Source of the DNA: Lewinellaceae bacterium
GTDB lineage: Bacteria > Bacteroidota > Bacteroidia > Chitinophagales > Saprospiraceae
Length of the DNA: 64,000 nt
NCBI GenBank assembly: GCA_020636225.1
Contig: JACJYI010000005.1
Coordinates: 321,001-385,000 of the forward strand
Direction of reading: 5' to 3'
Position numbers and translations under genes: made by a program. How positions within the stretch are numbered: position 1 is the first letter of the stretch; every line of letters begins with the position of its first letter. The notes below the pieces were generated by a model. The model saw only the letters and a list, made by a program, of their open reading frames with translations, did no database searches and had not been told where the DNA came from. Positions 33,821 to 44,644 of the stretch are shown here, piece by piece.

Positions 33821-36800
33821 ATGCAGACTTTGAACATCTACAGGCATCCGGGCAATAGAGAGACTTGGACCCACTGGCTGAGCAAGGGGATCCTGTTGGG
33901 CCTGGCCTGGCTGGTCGGCCTGGCGGCATCCCTGGCACAACCAGCTTGTATCCAATGTTGCTGCGGTGATGCGGAGGAAGTCTGGTTCCCTTGTGGCGAC
34001 TTTGAGGAGCCACCGTTAGCCCCCTCCGGTGGATGGATCGATTATGGTGCCGGACAGACCTATTGTGGATGGATGGTAGTGAGTGGAACGATCAGTATCC
34101 ACCACGGCCTGCACAACAATCTGGGCTTGGGTAATCCGAACGGGCCTTCCCAGCATCTGGATCTGAACGGCTCTTCCAACGGTACGGTTGAACGAACGCT
34201 GACCGGCCTGCTACCAGACAAACAGTATACCATCACGCTCTGGTATGCAGCCCATAATGGCGCCGGCCTGGCCACCTGTCATGCCCTGATCAATAACGGA
34301 AACCTGCTGGATGAGACCTGGTCGACCAGCGTGTCGGGTGAGATTGATTGGGAGGAGCGCTGCCTGACTTTCATTGCGGATGCGCCATCTGTGGTCATTC
34401 GACTGGAGGGATCCAGCAATAATCCATGCTGTGGAATGCTCATCGATGATATGTCCATGTGGGTATGCGATGCGGATTCGGAACCACCGATGGTCAGTGA
34501 CCCTCCGCAAAGTCCGGTTTCAGTCCAGTGTGCCAATGAAGTGCCACCCGTTCCTGTCCTGGTCTTCACCGATAATTGCGACCAGGACCCGCAGGTCGAG
34601 TTTACGGAAGAAGTGGACATGGCCTCATGCATGATCACGCACACCCGGACCTGGACGGTGGAGGATGCCTGCGGGAACAGCACATCATGGGAACAGGTCA
34701 TTGAGGTGGTAGATACACAACCGCCGGTATTCGATCTGTTGCCCGAGGATATCATGGTACCTTGCGGGGCAGATGTCCTTGCCGAGTTTTATGCCTGGAT
34801 CCAGATGAATGGCAATGCCATCGCAACGGATCAATGCGACCAGGACCTGGAGTGGATGGCCGACTTCATTCAGGAACCGGAATCCACCTGTTCCACTGTC
34901 ACGGTCACCTTTCAGGTGTCGGATGATTGCGGGAATACGAGCACGGCCACAGCGACCTTTTCCGTGGTCGATATGACCCCGCCCGTCCTGATCACCCCTG
35001 CCCAGGACAAGAGTGTGTATTGCGTGCTTCATCCCCAGGATTCCCTGGCAACCTGGCTTGGACAGTGGGGTGGTGCCACGGCGGCGGATCCCTGCGGGGT
35101 GATCCAGTGGTCGCATGATTTTTCAGGGGATTCCCTGGCACCCGTCATTGAGGTCAACTTCATGGCGACCGATGGATGTGGCAACAGTATAGAGACCACA
35201 GCCTTCTTTTTCCAGGTGACTAGTTCGGATACCCTTGTTACGTCCGGATGGACCTGCGATCCGTTGCTGGTCGGCGCCGATACGGTATCCGTGACTCAGG
35301 AGGGGTGTGAAACGGTCACCATTACCACCATCCATCTGGCGCCCTCGGATACCATCCATCTCAGCGCCGCGACCTGTGATCCCCAGATGGTGGGATCGGA
35401 TACCCTCTTTTACAACAATCAATACGGATGCGACAGCCTGCGCATCACACAGACCAGCCTGTTGCCATCCGACCAGACCCAGCTTCAGGGGACCACCTGC
35501 GATCCCGGCCAGGTGGGGCAGGATTCCCTTCTCCTCCAGAATCAATACGGCTGCGACAGCCTGGTCATTACCCAGACGGTCCTCCTGCCCTCGGATGTCC
35601 AAACCATACAGTTGTATACCTGCGATCCGCAGGCGGCCGGTCTGGATACTCTCCTTCTGACCAACCAGTATGGTTGTGACAGCACGGTCTTCATTACGAC
35701 AACGTACACAGGCACGTACCAGGCGACGTTCACCGTGCTGATCTGTGGCCAGGGGGTCAATTATCTGGATACGCTGGTGGTGACCTCGGGTCCATGCGAC
35801 AGCCTGTTCATTACCCAGTATCAATACACCCCCCTGGATACCACCTGGCTGACCGGGTCGACCTGCCAGGCCAGCCAGGCGGGAACCTTTGTGCAGGTCC
35901 TGCCCGACCAATCCGGCTGCGATAGTACGATCATCACGGTCATGACCTTGTCGCCATCGGATACCACGCTGGTGGAAGGGGTGACCTGCAACAAGGCGGA
36001 TGAGTTCTATGACGAGCAGACATTGACCAACCAGTGGGGATGCGATAGTGTGGTGTGGACAGCGATCATCTACATCGGGGTGGATACACAGTACCTTCAG
36101 CAAACCACCTGTGATCCGGCCCTGGCCGGGATCCAGACCGTGGTCATTCCCGGGCCGTTTTGCGATACGGTCAGGGTGATCGAAACCATCTGGCTGCCCT
36201 TCACCACGTCCATGGATACCCTCACCGTTTGTGATGCCAGTGGTCCGATAACCGATACCCTGTTCCTGGTGAACCAGGCCGGATGTGACAGCCTGGTGAT
36301 CCGCACCTACCAGTACACCGATCTCCAGGCAACCTGGCTCCTGACGGATGAAACATGCGCGGGGTATGCCAACGGCGAGATCGAGGTGACCGATGTACAG
36401 GGCGGGGTGCTGCCCTACGCCTACCGGTTGAACGGAGGCGCCTGGCAGGCGGATGGATCGTTCCCGGGGCTGCCACCCGGCAGCTATGACCTGGAGGTCC
36501 GGGATGCCGGGGATTGTCAGCTCCTGATCAGCGGCCAGATGATCGGGGCAGGCGAGGTGCTGGTCATCGACGCCGGACCGGACCGGACGGCGAAGGTGGG
36601 TGATGTGATCGACCTGACGGTCCAGTCGTCCTCCGCATTGGCCCAGGTCCAGTGGACGGCGACGGATCCCTTGTCCTGCAGCAGTTGCCCTCAGACCGCC
36701 CTGGGCCCGATGACAACCTCCCAGACAGCCGTGGTGAACGGGGTCAGTGATGGCGGATGCCCGGGCCAGGATCTTATTTGGATCGAGGTCAGTGAACAGA

Positions 36801-37093
36801 GGCGGGTGTACATTCCGAATTCGTTCTCTCCGAATGATGATGGGATCAATGACATCTTCCGGGTCTTCACCCTCGGGGACGGAGCCATGATCCGCAACCT
36901 GGCCATTTATGATCGCTGGGGAAATGCCGTCTGGCAACAGAAGGACATGCCCGTGGATGATCCATCAGCAGGATGGGACGGGACCTTTCGCGCACGGGTA
37001 ATGGACCCTGGAGTCTATGTCTATGTGGTCGAACTGGATTGGCCGGACGGTCAGCGGCAACTTTTCAAGGGAGATATTGCGCTGATTCGATAA
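33821..37093 (+). CDS. Cysteine-repeat surface protein 2, HYR type, T9SS type B, 1090 aa
   Basis: The plan is as in protein 1: a signal peptide with a long polar leader (cleaved near ...ASLAQ), the CIQCCCGDAEEVWFPCGDFE sandwich domain, three HYR-like domains (DNCDQDPQVEF and on), and nine two-Cys repeats from about residue 465. Then an SprB-like repeat (DETCAGYANGEIEVTDVQGG), a PKD-like domain (IDAGPDRTAKVG) and a type B sorting domain ending GDIALIR. The sandwich and HYR parts differ from protein 1 in sequence, but the repeat block (about 35217-36190) is almost the same DNA as 31925-32880. The SprB and PKD-like parts are instead almost the same as in protein 3. This mosaic points to conversion between neighbours. 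Confidence 0.92.
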   Translation: MQTLNIYRHPGNRETWTHWLSKGILLGLAWLVGLAASLAQPACIQCCCGDAEEVWFPCGDFEEPPLAPSGGWIDYGAGQTYCGWMVVSGTISIHHGLHNNLGLGNPNGPSQHLDLNGSSNGTVERTLTGLLPDKQYTITLWYAAHNGAGLATCHALINNGNLLDETWSTSVSGEIDWEERCLTFIADAPSVVIRLEGSSNNPCCGMLIDDMSMWVCDADSEPPMVSDPPQSPVSVQCANEVPPVPVLVFTDNCDQDPQVEFTEEVDMASCMITHTRTWTVEDACGNSTSWEQVIEVVDTQPPVFDLLPEDIMVPCGADVLAEFYAWIQMNGNAIATDQCDQDLEWMADFIQEPESTCSTVTVTFQVSDDCGNTSTATATFSVVDMTPPVLITPAQDKSVYCVLHPQDSLATWLGQWGGATAADPCGVIQWSHDFSGDSLAPVIEVNFMATDGCGNSIETTAFFFQVTSSDTLVTSGWTCDPLLVGADTVSVTQEGCETVTITTIHLAPSDTIHLSAATCDPQMVGSDTLFYNNQYGCDSLRITQTSLLPSDQTQLQGTTCDPGQVGQDSLLLQNQYGCDSLVITQTVLLPSDVQTIQLYTCDPQAAGLDTLLLTNQYGCDSTVFITTTYTGTYQATFTVLICGQGVNYLDTLVVTSGPCDSLFITQYQYTPLDTTWLTGSTCQASQAGTFVQVLPDQSGCDSTIITVMTLSPSDTTLVEGVTCNKADEFYDEQTLTNQWGCDSVVWTAIIYIGVDTQYLQQTTCDPALAGIQTVVIPGPFCDTVRVIETIWLPFTTSMDTLTVCDASGPITDTLFLVNQAGCDSLVIRTYQYTDLQATWLLTDETCAGYANGEIEVTDVQGGVLPYAYRLNGGAWQADGSFPGLPPGSYDLEVRDAGDCQLLISGQMIGAGEVLVIDAGPDRTAKVGDVIDLTVQSSSALAQVQWTATDPLSCSSCPQTALGPMTTSQTAVVNGVSDGGCPGQDLIWIEVSEQRRVYIPNSFSPNDDGINDIFRVFTLGDGAMIRNLAIYDRWGNAVWQQKDMPVDDPSAGWDGTFRARVMDPGVYVYVVELDWPDGQRQLFKGDIALIR

Positions 37094-37171
37094 TTTAGTT
37101 TTCGGATACGTTCCTGTTGTTAGGATCAGGAGGCAGTTGGATGGCTGGACAGGAATGCGGATTCATCTGTC

Positions 37172-40100
37172 ATGTTGCCTTCTAGAATGCAATGGATGAG
37201 AACAGGCTTGCTGATCGGGTTCCTTTTCTTCTTTTTGCTGAGCCTGTATGGTCAGGAGGTCTGTGATAACGGGATCGATGATGATGGCGATGGCCAGATC
37301 GACCTGTATGATCCGGAGTGCGTGTGCAATGGAATCCACATCCCGGTGCTCGGATCCTCCAAGATACCCAACCCTTCCTTTGAGGATAAGCTCTGGTGTC
37401 CCACTTCATGGGCAGAGATGACTGCCGTGGTGGCCTGGGAGTCAGGGACCATGGCCACGCCGGATTACCTGAATACATGTGGTTTTGTCTGGCCAGCCAT
37501 ACCTGATGCCAATCTGGTGCCCTTTCCGGATGGGGAGGGGATCCTGGGGATGGTATTCAAAGAGTCTCACATGGAATATGTGGCAGCCTGCCTGATCGAA
37601 CCGTTTCAGGCAGGTGACGATTATGAACTGACCTTCCAGATCGCCTCGGTGCCGATGGGGTTTGCCGGCGAACCATGCAACAACGGGGTCATTACCTATC
37701 CTACGGTGGAATTCAGTTTGTTTGGAAGTCCTTCCTGCGGGAACATGGATGTCCAGACAGTTGGTTGCCCAACTGCGCAAGATCCCTTTTGGGTCCTACT
37801 GGGGTCGGTGACGTATAACCCACAAACGGTCTGGTCTGAAGTGACGATTTCATTTACTCCTGCCCAGGACATCAAGGCCATCATGCTCGGACCTCCCTGT
37901 GTCATGCCGAACGGGTATCAGTTCCCTGGTTGTACACCCTACATGATGATAGATGGGTTGACCCTGGATGAGGTGCAGCACTATCTCACTCTGGACATTG
38001 AGGACGATGGTATTCCCTGTCAACCAGGTTATCAGCTGTCGGCCAGTTTCCCGTTGACAGGCGGCACATGGCAATGGTATTATCAGGGCGTAGCCTTGCC
38101 GGGTCAGCAATCCAGTCAGCTCCTTGTGGTCGATAACGATCAGCAGTCAGGGATGTATCAGGTGACTTACAGCCTGAACGGAGAGTGCGTACAGGATAGT
38201 TTCTATGTAGAGATCGTATTGCCGGAGCCTTCTGAAGAAGAGGCGTGGGTTTGTCCGGGGGGATCGGTCAAATGCGCAGGCAAGTACTTCTATCAGGGGG
38301 GCTCCTTTCCGGTCATCCTGAAGACAGACCAGGGTTGTGACAGTCTGGTGACTTGCCTGATCTATGAATATGACCTGCCACCTGTAACGAAGGACAGTCT
38401 GGAAACATGCCAGGGTGAAGTGATCGAATATTGCCAGGATGTCTTTTCTGAATCAGGCGAATACACGGTGGTATGTGAGAATTGGCAGGGTTGCGACAGT
38501 GTCATCATCTTGGACCTGACCTATCTGGAACCATCCAGCCAGATCGCACCTCCGGAGCCGCTCTCGTGTGACACCATGGCATGGGTGGAGCTGAATGGGG
38601 AAGGCTCGCCCTTGCTGCATCCAACAACGGGTTCGACTACCTTTTCCTGGTTTGGTCCGCCAGGAGGCTTGAAAGGTGTCACGAATGAACCGGTAGCCTG
38701 GGCAAGCTTACCCGGTGAATATTGTCTTGTCGTCCACTTCATGGGTAACCAGATCATTTGTTCGGATACTTCATGCGTGACGGTCATCAGCGACCTGACC
38801 CCGCCGAATCAACCGGAATTGACCGGACCGGACAGGATCTGCCAGGCAGACACGTTGCAAATCAAAGTGAACTCTTCGAGTTCGGCAGACCTCCAATGGA
38901 TCGTCGACTCGAACGCCAGCATCGTGGGTCATTCAGATTCGATCCTGCAGGTGATCAGCCATGCTCCGGGAGTCATGACGGTCGGGGTGTGGGCGATCAA
39001 TGGTTGCGGCAGTTCGGATACCAGTTGGACGACTGTCCTGGTGATCGCATCGTCGGACTCCGTAAGGGTCATCCAGACCTGCGATCCCGGCCTGGTGGGG
39101 CAGGATTCCCTTCTTCTCCAGAACCAATATGGCTGCGACAGCCTGGTCATTACCCAGACGGTCCTCCTGCCCTCGGATGTCCAAACCATACAGTTGAATA
39201 CCTGCGTTCCGCAGGCGGCCGGTCTGGATACCCTCTATCTGACCAACCAGTCCGGATGTGACAGCACGGTCTTCATCACCACAACGTACACAGGCACATA
39301 CCAGGCGACGTCCACCGTGCTGATCTGTGGCCAGGGGGTCGATTATCTGGATACGCTGGTGGTGACCTCGGGTCCATGCGACAGCCTGTTCATCACCCAG
39401 TACCAATACACCCCCCTGGATACCACCTGGCTGACCGGGTCGACCTGCCAGGCCAGCCAGGCGGGAACCTTTGTGCAGGTCCTGCCCGATCAATTCGGCT
39501 GCGATAGTACCATCATCACGGTCATGACCTTGTCGCCATCGGATACCACGCTGGTAGAAGGGGTGACCTGCAACAAGACGGACGAGTTCTACGATGAGCA
39601 GACATTGACCAACCAGTGGGGATGCGATAGTGTGGTGTGGACAGCGATCATCTACATCGGGGTGGATACGCAGTACCTCCAGCAAACCACCTGTGATCCG
39701 GCCCTGGCCGGGATCCAGACCCTGGTCATTCCCGGGCTGTTTTGCGATACGGTCAGGGTGATCGAAACCATCTGGCTGCCCTTCACGATCTCCACCGATA
39801 CCCTCATCGTTTGCGCGGTCAGTGGTCCGACGACGGATACGCTCTTCCTGGTGAACCAGACCAGATGTGACAGTCTGGTGATCCGCATCTACCAGTACAC
39901 CGATCTCCAGGCGACCTGGCTCCTGACGGATGAAACATGCGCGGGGTATGCCAACGGCGAGATCGAGGTGACCGATGTACAGGGCGGGGTGTTGCCCTAC
40001 GCCTACCGGTTGCACGGAGGACCATGGCAGACGGATGGATCGTTCCCGGGGCTGCCACCCGGCAGCTATGACCTGGAGGTCCGGGATGCCGGGGATTGTC

Positions 40101-40675
40101 AGCTCCTGATCAGCGGCCAGGTGATCGGTGCAGGCGAGGTGCTGGTCATCGACGCCGGACCGGACCGGACGGCGAAGGTGGGTGATGTGATCGACCTGTC
40201 GGTCCAGTCGTCCTCCGCGTTGGCCCAGGTCCAGTGGACGGCGACGGATCCTCTGAATTGTCCCGGATGCATCCAGGCGGTATTGGGCCCCCTGAGCAAA
40301 AGCCAGACCGTCTTGGTCAGTGGGGTGAGTGTAAATGGTTGCCCGGGACAGGATGATCTGTATGTTGATGTGCTGGACCGACCGCTGGTCTTTATCCCCA
40401 ACAGTTTTTCACCCGATGGCGACGGGATCAATGATATCTTCTCGGTGTATAGCTCTGTGGACGATGTTCGCATCGAAAAAATGAGGATTTTCGATCGGTG
40501 GGGCAACGCTTTGTACGAACATGAGGCTCTATCGGTCAATGATCCAGCCTCTGGCTGGGATGGGACCTTTCGCCAGGAACCTGTTGACCCGGGTGTCTAT
40601 GTGTATGTGATCGAGTTGCGTTTCGGTGACGGTCGTCAACAGATCTACAAAGGTGATCTGACCATCCTGAAGTAG
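37172..40675 (+). CDS. Cysteine-repeat surface protein 3, DDDGDG type, T9SS type B, 1167 aa
   Basis: After the signal peptide comes a Ca-binding-like loop CDNGIDDDGDGQIDLYDPEC (MopE/EF-loop style), then a beta-sandwich domain starting IPNPSFEDKLWCPTSW (about 60-275). Next are WQWYYQG and YCQD-type Ig-like parts, a CGSSDTSW-type module, and seven two-Cys repeats from about 626. SprB-like, PKD-like and type B sorting domains follow (VFIPNSFSPDGDGINDIF, end GDLTILK). From 39080 to about 40280 it is nearly the same DNA as protein 2, although their N-terminal halves are unrelated. One repeat reads NTCVPQAAG in place of YTCDPQAAG, showing single-base drift. It lies 78 bp after gene 2. Confidence 0.92.
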   Translation: MLPSRMQWMRTGLLIGFLFFFLLSLYGQEVCDNGIDDDGDGQIDLYDPECVCNGIHIPVLGSSKIPNPSFEDKLWCPTSWAEMTAVVAWESGTMATPDYLNTCGFVWPAIPDANLVPFPDGEGILGMVFKESHMEYVAACLIEPFQAGDDYELTFQIASVPMGFAGEPCNNGVITYPTVEFSLFGSPSCGNMDVQTVGCPTAQDPFWVLLGSVTYNPQTVWSEVTISFTPAQDIKAIMLGPPCVMPNGYQFPGCTPYMMIDGLTLDEVQHYLTLDIEDDGIPCQPGYQLSASFPLTGGTWQWYYQGVALPGQQSSQLLVVDNDQQSGMYQVTYSLNGECVQDSFYVEIVLPEPSEEEAWVCPGGSVKCAGKYFYQGGSFPVILKTDQGCDSLVTCLIYEYDLPPVTKDSLETCQGEVIEYCQDVFSESGEYTVVCENWQGCDSVIILDLTYLEPSSQIAPPEPLSCDTMAWVELNGEGSPLLHPTTGSTTFSWFGPPGGLKGVTNEPVAWASLPGEYCLVVHFMGNQIICSDTSCVTVISDLTPPNQPELTGPDRICQADTLQIKVNSSSSADLQWIVDSNASIVGHSDSILQVISHAPGVMTVGVWAINGCGSSDTSWTTVLVIASSDSVRVIQTCDPGLVGQDSLLLQNQYGCDSLVITQTVLLPSDVQTIQLNTCVPQAAGLDTLYLTNQSGCDSTVFITTTYTGTYQATSTVLICGQGVDYLDTLVVTSGPCDSLFITQYQYTPLDTTWLTGSTCQASQAGTFVQVLPDQFGCDSTIITVMTLSPSDTTLVEGVTCNKTDEFYDEQTLTNQWGCDSVVWTAIIYIGVDTQYLQQTTCDPALAGIQTLVIPGLFCDTVRVIETIWLPFTISTDTLIVCAVSGPTTDTLFLVNQTRCDSLVIRIYQYTDLQATWLLTDETCAGYANGEIEVTDVQGGVLPYAYRLHGGPWQTDGSFPGLPPGSYDLEVRDAGDCQLLISGQVIGAGEVLVIDAGPDRTAKVGDVIDLSVQSSSALAQVQWTATDPLNCPGCIQAVLGPLSKSQTVLVSGVSVNGCPGQDDLYVDVLDRPLVFIPNSFSPDGDGINDIFSVYSSVDDVRIEKMRIFDRWGNALYEHEALSVNDPASGWDGTFRQEPVDPGVYVYVIELRFGDGRQQIYKGDLTILK

Positions 40676-40909
40676 TTCGGAATCAGAAGTTCTTTCTATA
40701 TTCGGACACGTTGATGAACTTGACGGCCCGGATATTTCCGTGTTTACACCCAGAGAACATAGTTGGCGTGCCATGATCTGGTTCGCAATGACTGGCTCGG
40801 AGCCCATGGATTGTGGATGAATCTCCGGTGAGGCGAGGTCGTTGCGACGGATGATTGATTGAATGAAACCTGTTACCAATCCCTTCAAGGGATCAACCCA
40901 AGTTGACGA

Positions 40910-43900
40910 ATGAAGCAAGTAGTACTTTTTGGTTTGTTTCTGTTGGGTAGTCTTACCCTGTCTGCACAGGAAAACTGCACCAATGGCCAGGACGATGACG
41001 GTGATGGCCTGGTGGACATCTATGATGATGAATGTATCTGTGAGGGGATCGTCGCCATTACCAATCAGACCGACCTGCTGCCCAATCCGGACTTTGAAGA
41101 GATGTTGTGCTGTCCCTCCAGTTTCAGCCAGATGGATTGTGTGGATGGTTGGGCACAGGGCACGAGCGCCACGACAGACTACCTGCATACTTGTGGTTTT
41201 TACCTCAATGCCCTGAATGGAACCGCCTTGCTTCCCTTTCCATCCGGCGATGGTGTGGTCGGGGCGATCTTCAGCGATTCATGGAAAGAGTACCTGGCGG
41301 CCTGTTTGAATGGTCCGATGATCGCAGGGAACCAATACACGCTGTCCTTCCAGATCGGCTCCCTGCCGGTCACCAATTTTGGAGATGTTTGTAATGGCGG
41401 TCAGCCGAGTTATGGCCCGGTCCTGGTTACCCTGTTCGGGAGTACCAGTTGTAATATTCCGGTCGGCACCACGGGGTGTCCCAGCAGTGCGGATCCAAAC
41501 TGGGTCGTACTGGGCGAGGTGCTCTATGATCCGGTTCCGCAATGGGGACAGATCTCCATCACGTTTACCCCCTCCGTAGACATCAATGGGGTGATGATCG
41601 GACCTCCTTGTAACCTGCCAGGCGGATACTCGGGATCGCCGTGTTATGCCTATTTCCTGTTTGATGACCTCATGCTGGTCGGTGGGGAGGAGATCTACGA
41701 ACTGACGATCAATGAGATCGGATTGCCCTGTGATCTGGACTACCTCCTGTTTGCCGAGGTGGAGCACCAGGGCCCCGGTACCTGGCAATGGTACTTCAAC
41801 GGTGCGGCCTTGCCCGGCCAGAACAGCGAGGAGTTCCTGATCCAGGACAACAACTTCCTGTCCGGTACCTACGCGGTCACCTATTCCACCGCGAACGGCT
41901 GTGTCATGGACAGTATCTCCGTCACAGTGCCCCCGAAAGACACCCTGACCGAAGAAGTGTTCTTTTGCCCGAACAGCCAGGTGGAATGCGCTGGAGAGAT
42001 CTTTCTGGTACCAGGAGTCTATGAGGTGATCCTCACAGGGTCATCCGGATGCGACAGCGTGGTGGAATGTGTTGTCACCGAGTACGATCTGCCTCCGGTG
42101 ACCAATCTGGTGATCGACACCTGCGGACCGGTGGAGATCGAAGTATGCGGAGACCTCTTTTACCAGACCGGAATATATCAGATCCAGTGTCTGGATTACC
42201 GGGGATGCGACAGTATTATCGTGCTGGACCTCCGGGTGATGGAACCGATGGCGGTGATCAGTCCACCCGCCCTGCTGGCCTGTGGGCCGGGGCAGGACGT
42301 GGTCCTGGACGGGATCAATTCATCCCAAAACCCGGCACCGGGAGGGAATACGTTTTTTTCCTGGAGTGGGCCACCGAATGGTATCGAAGGAGCCACGGAT
42401 GAGGAATATGCCTTTGCCACCAAGGTGGGGGAATACTGCCTGGTCCTGACACACGAAAGCAATGGGGTGATCTGCACGGACACGGCCTGCGTTACCGTAG
42501 AAAGCCTGGAGGAATTACCCCTGCCTCCTGTCCTGGACGGTGGTCCGTTCGCCTGCCTGGGTGACACGGTCATCATCGATCCTTCACCCGGGGGAGGCGC
42601 GCCATTGACCGGCTACAACTGGTCGTTCGACTTCTCCCTGAATGCGGTGGTCGTCAACGATCTGTACGTGCAATACGTGCCTTCCGGGCCGGGAACAGCC
42701 GAGTTCTGTGCCACGGCATACAACGAATGCGGTGAGACCACGCCCACCTGTATCACGATCACGACCTATTTGCCTGATACGGTCATGGTGGATGGACAAA
42801 CCTGTGATCCGGCTCTGGCCGGGATCTCTGTGAGTGTCCTGACCAACCAGTATGGCTGCGACAGCGTGGTGATCCTGGATCGCACGCTGGTGCCAGAGAT
42901 CATCGTCAACCTCCAGTCCTCCACCTGCGACCCCATGCTGGCCGGTATCGATACCACCCTGTACCAGACCGCCGAAGGTTGTGACAGTACCGTGATCATC
43001 ACCACCGCTTTGCTTCCGTCCAATCAGTTGGCCATCCCACTGACGACCTGCGATCCTGCCCAGGCAGGGGTCGATTCCGTGTGGTACACCAATCAGTACG
43101 GATGCGACAGTCTGGTCATCACCACCACTTCGCTGCTGCCTTCAAATACCCTGAACCAGACCTTCTTCACCTGCGATCCTGCCCAGGAAGGCCTGGATAC
43201 CCTGTATCTGACCAACCAGTACGGATGTGACAGTACAGTATACATCGAGCGGATCTTTACCGGAAACTACCAGGAGACCAATCAGGTGACCATCTGTGGG
43301 TCGGGAACGAATTACATCGATACCCTGGTCGTAACCAGTGGGCCGTGTGACAGTCTGTTCATCACCCAATATTCCTACAGTCCGCTGGATACCACCTGGC
43401 TGTCTGCCGCCACCTGCGACCCCGCCCAGGCGGGGACCACTGTTGGTGTCTTTCCCACCTCCACCGGGTGCGACAGTACCGTGATCACCCAAACGGTTCT
43501 CCTGCCCTCGGATGTGACGAAAGTGGATGGATTTACCTGCAACCTGGCCGAGGAACTGTATGACACGCTGACCCTCAGCAACCAGTATGGATGTGACAGC
43601 ATCGTCACCATCGCCATCGCCTACGTCGGGGTAGATACGCAATTTGTCCAAAGGACCAGTTGTGATCCCATGCAAGCCGGACAGACCGTAGATATCCTGC
43701 CGGGCCCATATTGTGATACCGTGCGGGTCACCGAAACCGCCTACATCCCCTTCAGCGAGAGCCTGGAAACGGTCCTGGTCTGCGGTGCCGATGGCCCCGT
43801 CAGAGATACCCTGGTCCTGACCAACGTGGCCGGTTGTGATAGCCTTCGCATCCGGGAGTACACCTATGTCCAGTTGGCCAATGAACTGGAAGTGGTCGGG

Positions 43901-44644
43901 GAACGATGCGCGGGTGATGAAGACGGCGAAATCCGGGTCATTGCCTCTCTCGGGGGGAGTGCGCCCTACGAATACCGATTGGGGAACGGCCCCTGGCAAA
44001 GCAGTGCCGACTTCACCGACCTGCCTCCGGGCAACTACACCGTCATGGTGCGGGATGCCATCGGGTGCATGGATACGCTGAGTGGCCTGATCGTCGTCGA
44101 AGGGATTGCCCTGACCCTGGATGCCGGGTATGACCAGTTCGCTTTCCGGGGTGATATCGTCAATCTGGCGGTCCAGTCCAATTACGACCTGAGCCTCTTG
44201 CAATGGAGTGCTCCCGATCCTCTGGGATGCGCCACCTGCCCGACCACCACACTGGGTCCCCTGAAAGCCTCACAGACCGTGACGGTCACCGGCCAGACCA
44301 TTGAGGGTTGTGCGGCCATGGATGATGTCTTTATCGATGTCAAGGTCCGGGTAGAGGTCTTCATACCGAACAGCTTTACGCCTAACAACGACGGGATCAA
44401 CGATGTCTTCTCGGTCTATGGCAATGACCAGGTGGTGCGGGTGCGCAACCTGGCGGTGTTTGATCGCTGGGGCAACGCCCTCTATTTACGGACTGACCTG
44501 CCGATCAATGATCCTTCCGAAGGATGGAACGGTCATTTCCGGGAAGAATTGATGGATCCGGGAGTGTACGTCTATGTCGTGGAAGTGGAACTGTTGAATG
44601 GTGAAGTCCGCCTCTACAAGGGGGATGTCACGCTGGTGCGGTAG
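40910..44644 (+). CDS. Cysteine-repeat surface protein 4, DDDGDG type, T9SS type B, 1244 aa
   Basis: It begins with a clear signal peptide (MKQVVLFGLFLLGSLTLSAQ), then CTNGQDDDGDGLVDIYDDEC and the sandwich domain NPDFEEMLCCPSSFSQMDCV. The middle has WQWYFNGAALPGQ, VECAGEIFLVPGVYEVIL, DTCGPVEIEVCGDLF and WSGPPNGIEGATDE modules (about 290-560), each with a Cys pair. Nine two-Cys repeats run from about 621. The SprB-like (RCAGDEDGEIRVIASLGG) and PKD-like parts differ from proteins 1-3, and the sorting domain is SFTPNNDGINDVFSVYGNDQ. The sorting domain DNA is nearly the same as in protein 5. It lies 235 bp after gene 3 and has a TTGATGAACTTG box at 40711. Confidence 0.92.
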   Translation: MKQVVLFGLFLLGSLTLSAQENCTNGQDDDGDGLVDIYDDECICEGIVAITNQTDLLPNPDFEEMLCCPSSFSQMDCVDGWAQGTSATTDYLHTCGFYLNALNGTALLPFPSGDGVVGAIFSDSWKEYLAACLNGPMIAGNQYTLSFQIGSLPVTNFGDVCNGGQPSYGPVLVTLFGSTSCNIPVGTTGCPSSADPNWVVLGEVLYDPVPQWGQISITFTPSVDINGVMIGPPCNLPGGYSGSPCYAYFLFDDLMLVGGEEIYELTINEIGLPCDLDYLLFAEVEHQGPGTWQWYFNGAALPGQNSEEFLIQDNNFLSGTYAVTYSTANGCVMDSISVTVPPKDTLTEEVFFCPNSQVECAGEIFLVPGVYEVILTGSSGCDSVVECVVTEYDLPPVTNLVIDTCGPVEIEVCGDLFYQTGIYQIQCLDYRGCDSIIVLDLRVMEPMAVISPPALLACGPGQDVVLDGINSSQNPAPGGNTFFSWSGPPNGIEGATDEEYAFATKVGEYCLVLTHESNGVICTDTACVTVESLEELPLPPVLDGGPFACLGDTVIIDPSPGGGAPLTGYNWSFDFSLNAVVVNDLYVQYVPSGPGTAEFCATAYNECGETTPTCITITTYLPDTVMVDGQTCDPALAGISVSVLTNQYGCDSVVILDRTLVPEIIVNLQSSTCDPMLAGIDTTLYQTAEGCDSTVIITTALLPSNQLAIPLTTCDPAQAGVDSVWYTNQYGCDSLVITTTSLLPSNTLNQTFFTCDPAQEGLDTLYLTNQYGCDSTVYIERIFTGNYQETNQVTICGSGTNYIDTLVVTSGPCDSLFITQYSYSPLDTTWLSAATCDPAQAGTTVGVFPTSTGCDSTVITQTVLLPSDVTKVDGFTCNLAEELYDTLTLSNQYGCDSIVTIAIAYVGVDTQFVQRTSCDPMQAGQTVDILPGPYCDTVRVTETAYIPFSESLETVLVCGADGPVRDTLVLTNVAGCDSLRIREYTYVQLANELEVVGERCAGDEDGEIRVIASLGGSAPYEYRLGNGPWQSSADFTDLPPGNYTVMVRDAIGCMDTLSGLIVVEGIALTLDAGYDQFAFRGDIVNLAVQSNYDLSLLQWSAPDPLGCATCPTTTLGPLKASQTVTVTGQTIEGCAAMDDVFIDVKVRVEVFIPNSFTPNNDGINDVFSVYGNDQVVRVRNLAVFDRWGNALYLRTDLPINDPSEGWNGHFREELMDPGVYVYVVEVELLNGEVRLYKGDVTLVR

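Noticed and set aside
32115..36937. Long minus-strand open frames (632 and 604 aa) antisense to genes 1 and 2, and a similar 360-aa one in gene 3
   Set aside because: They mirror the repeats of the plus-strand genes, have no signal, domain or start context, and arise because the GC-rich third-position codon bias removes stops on the other strand.
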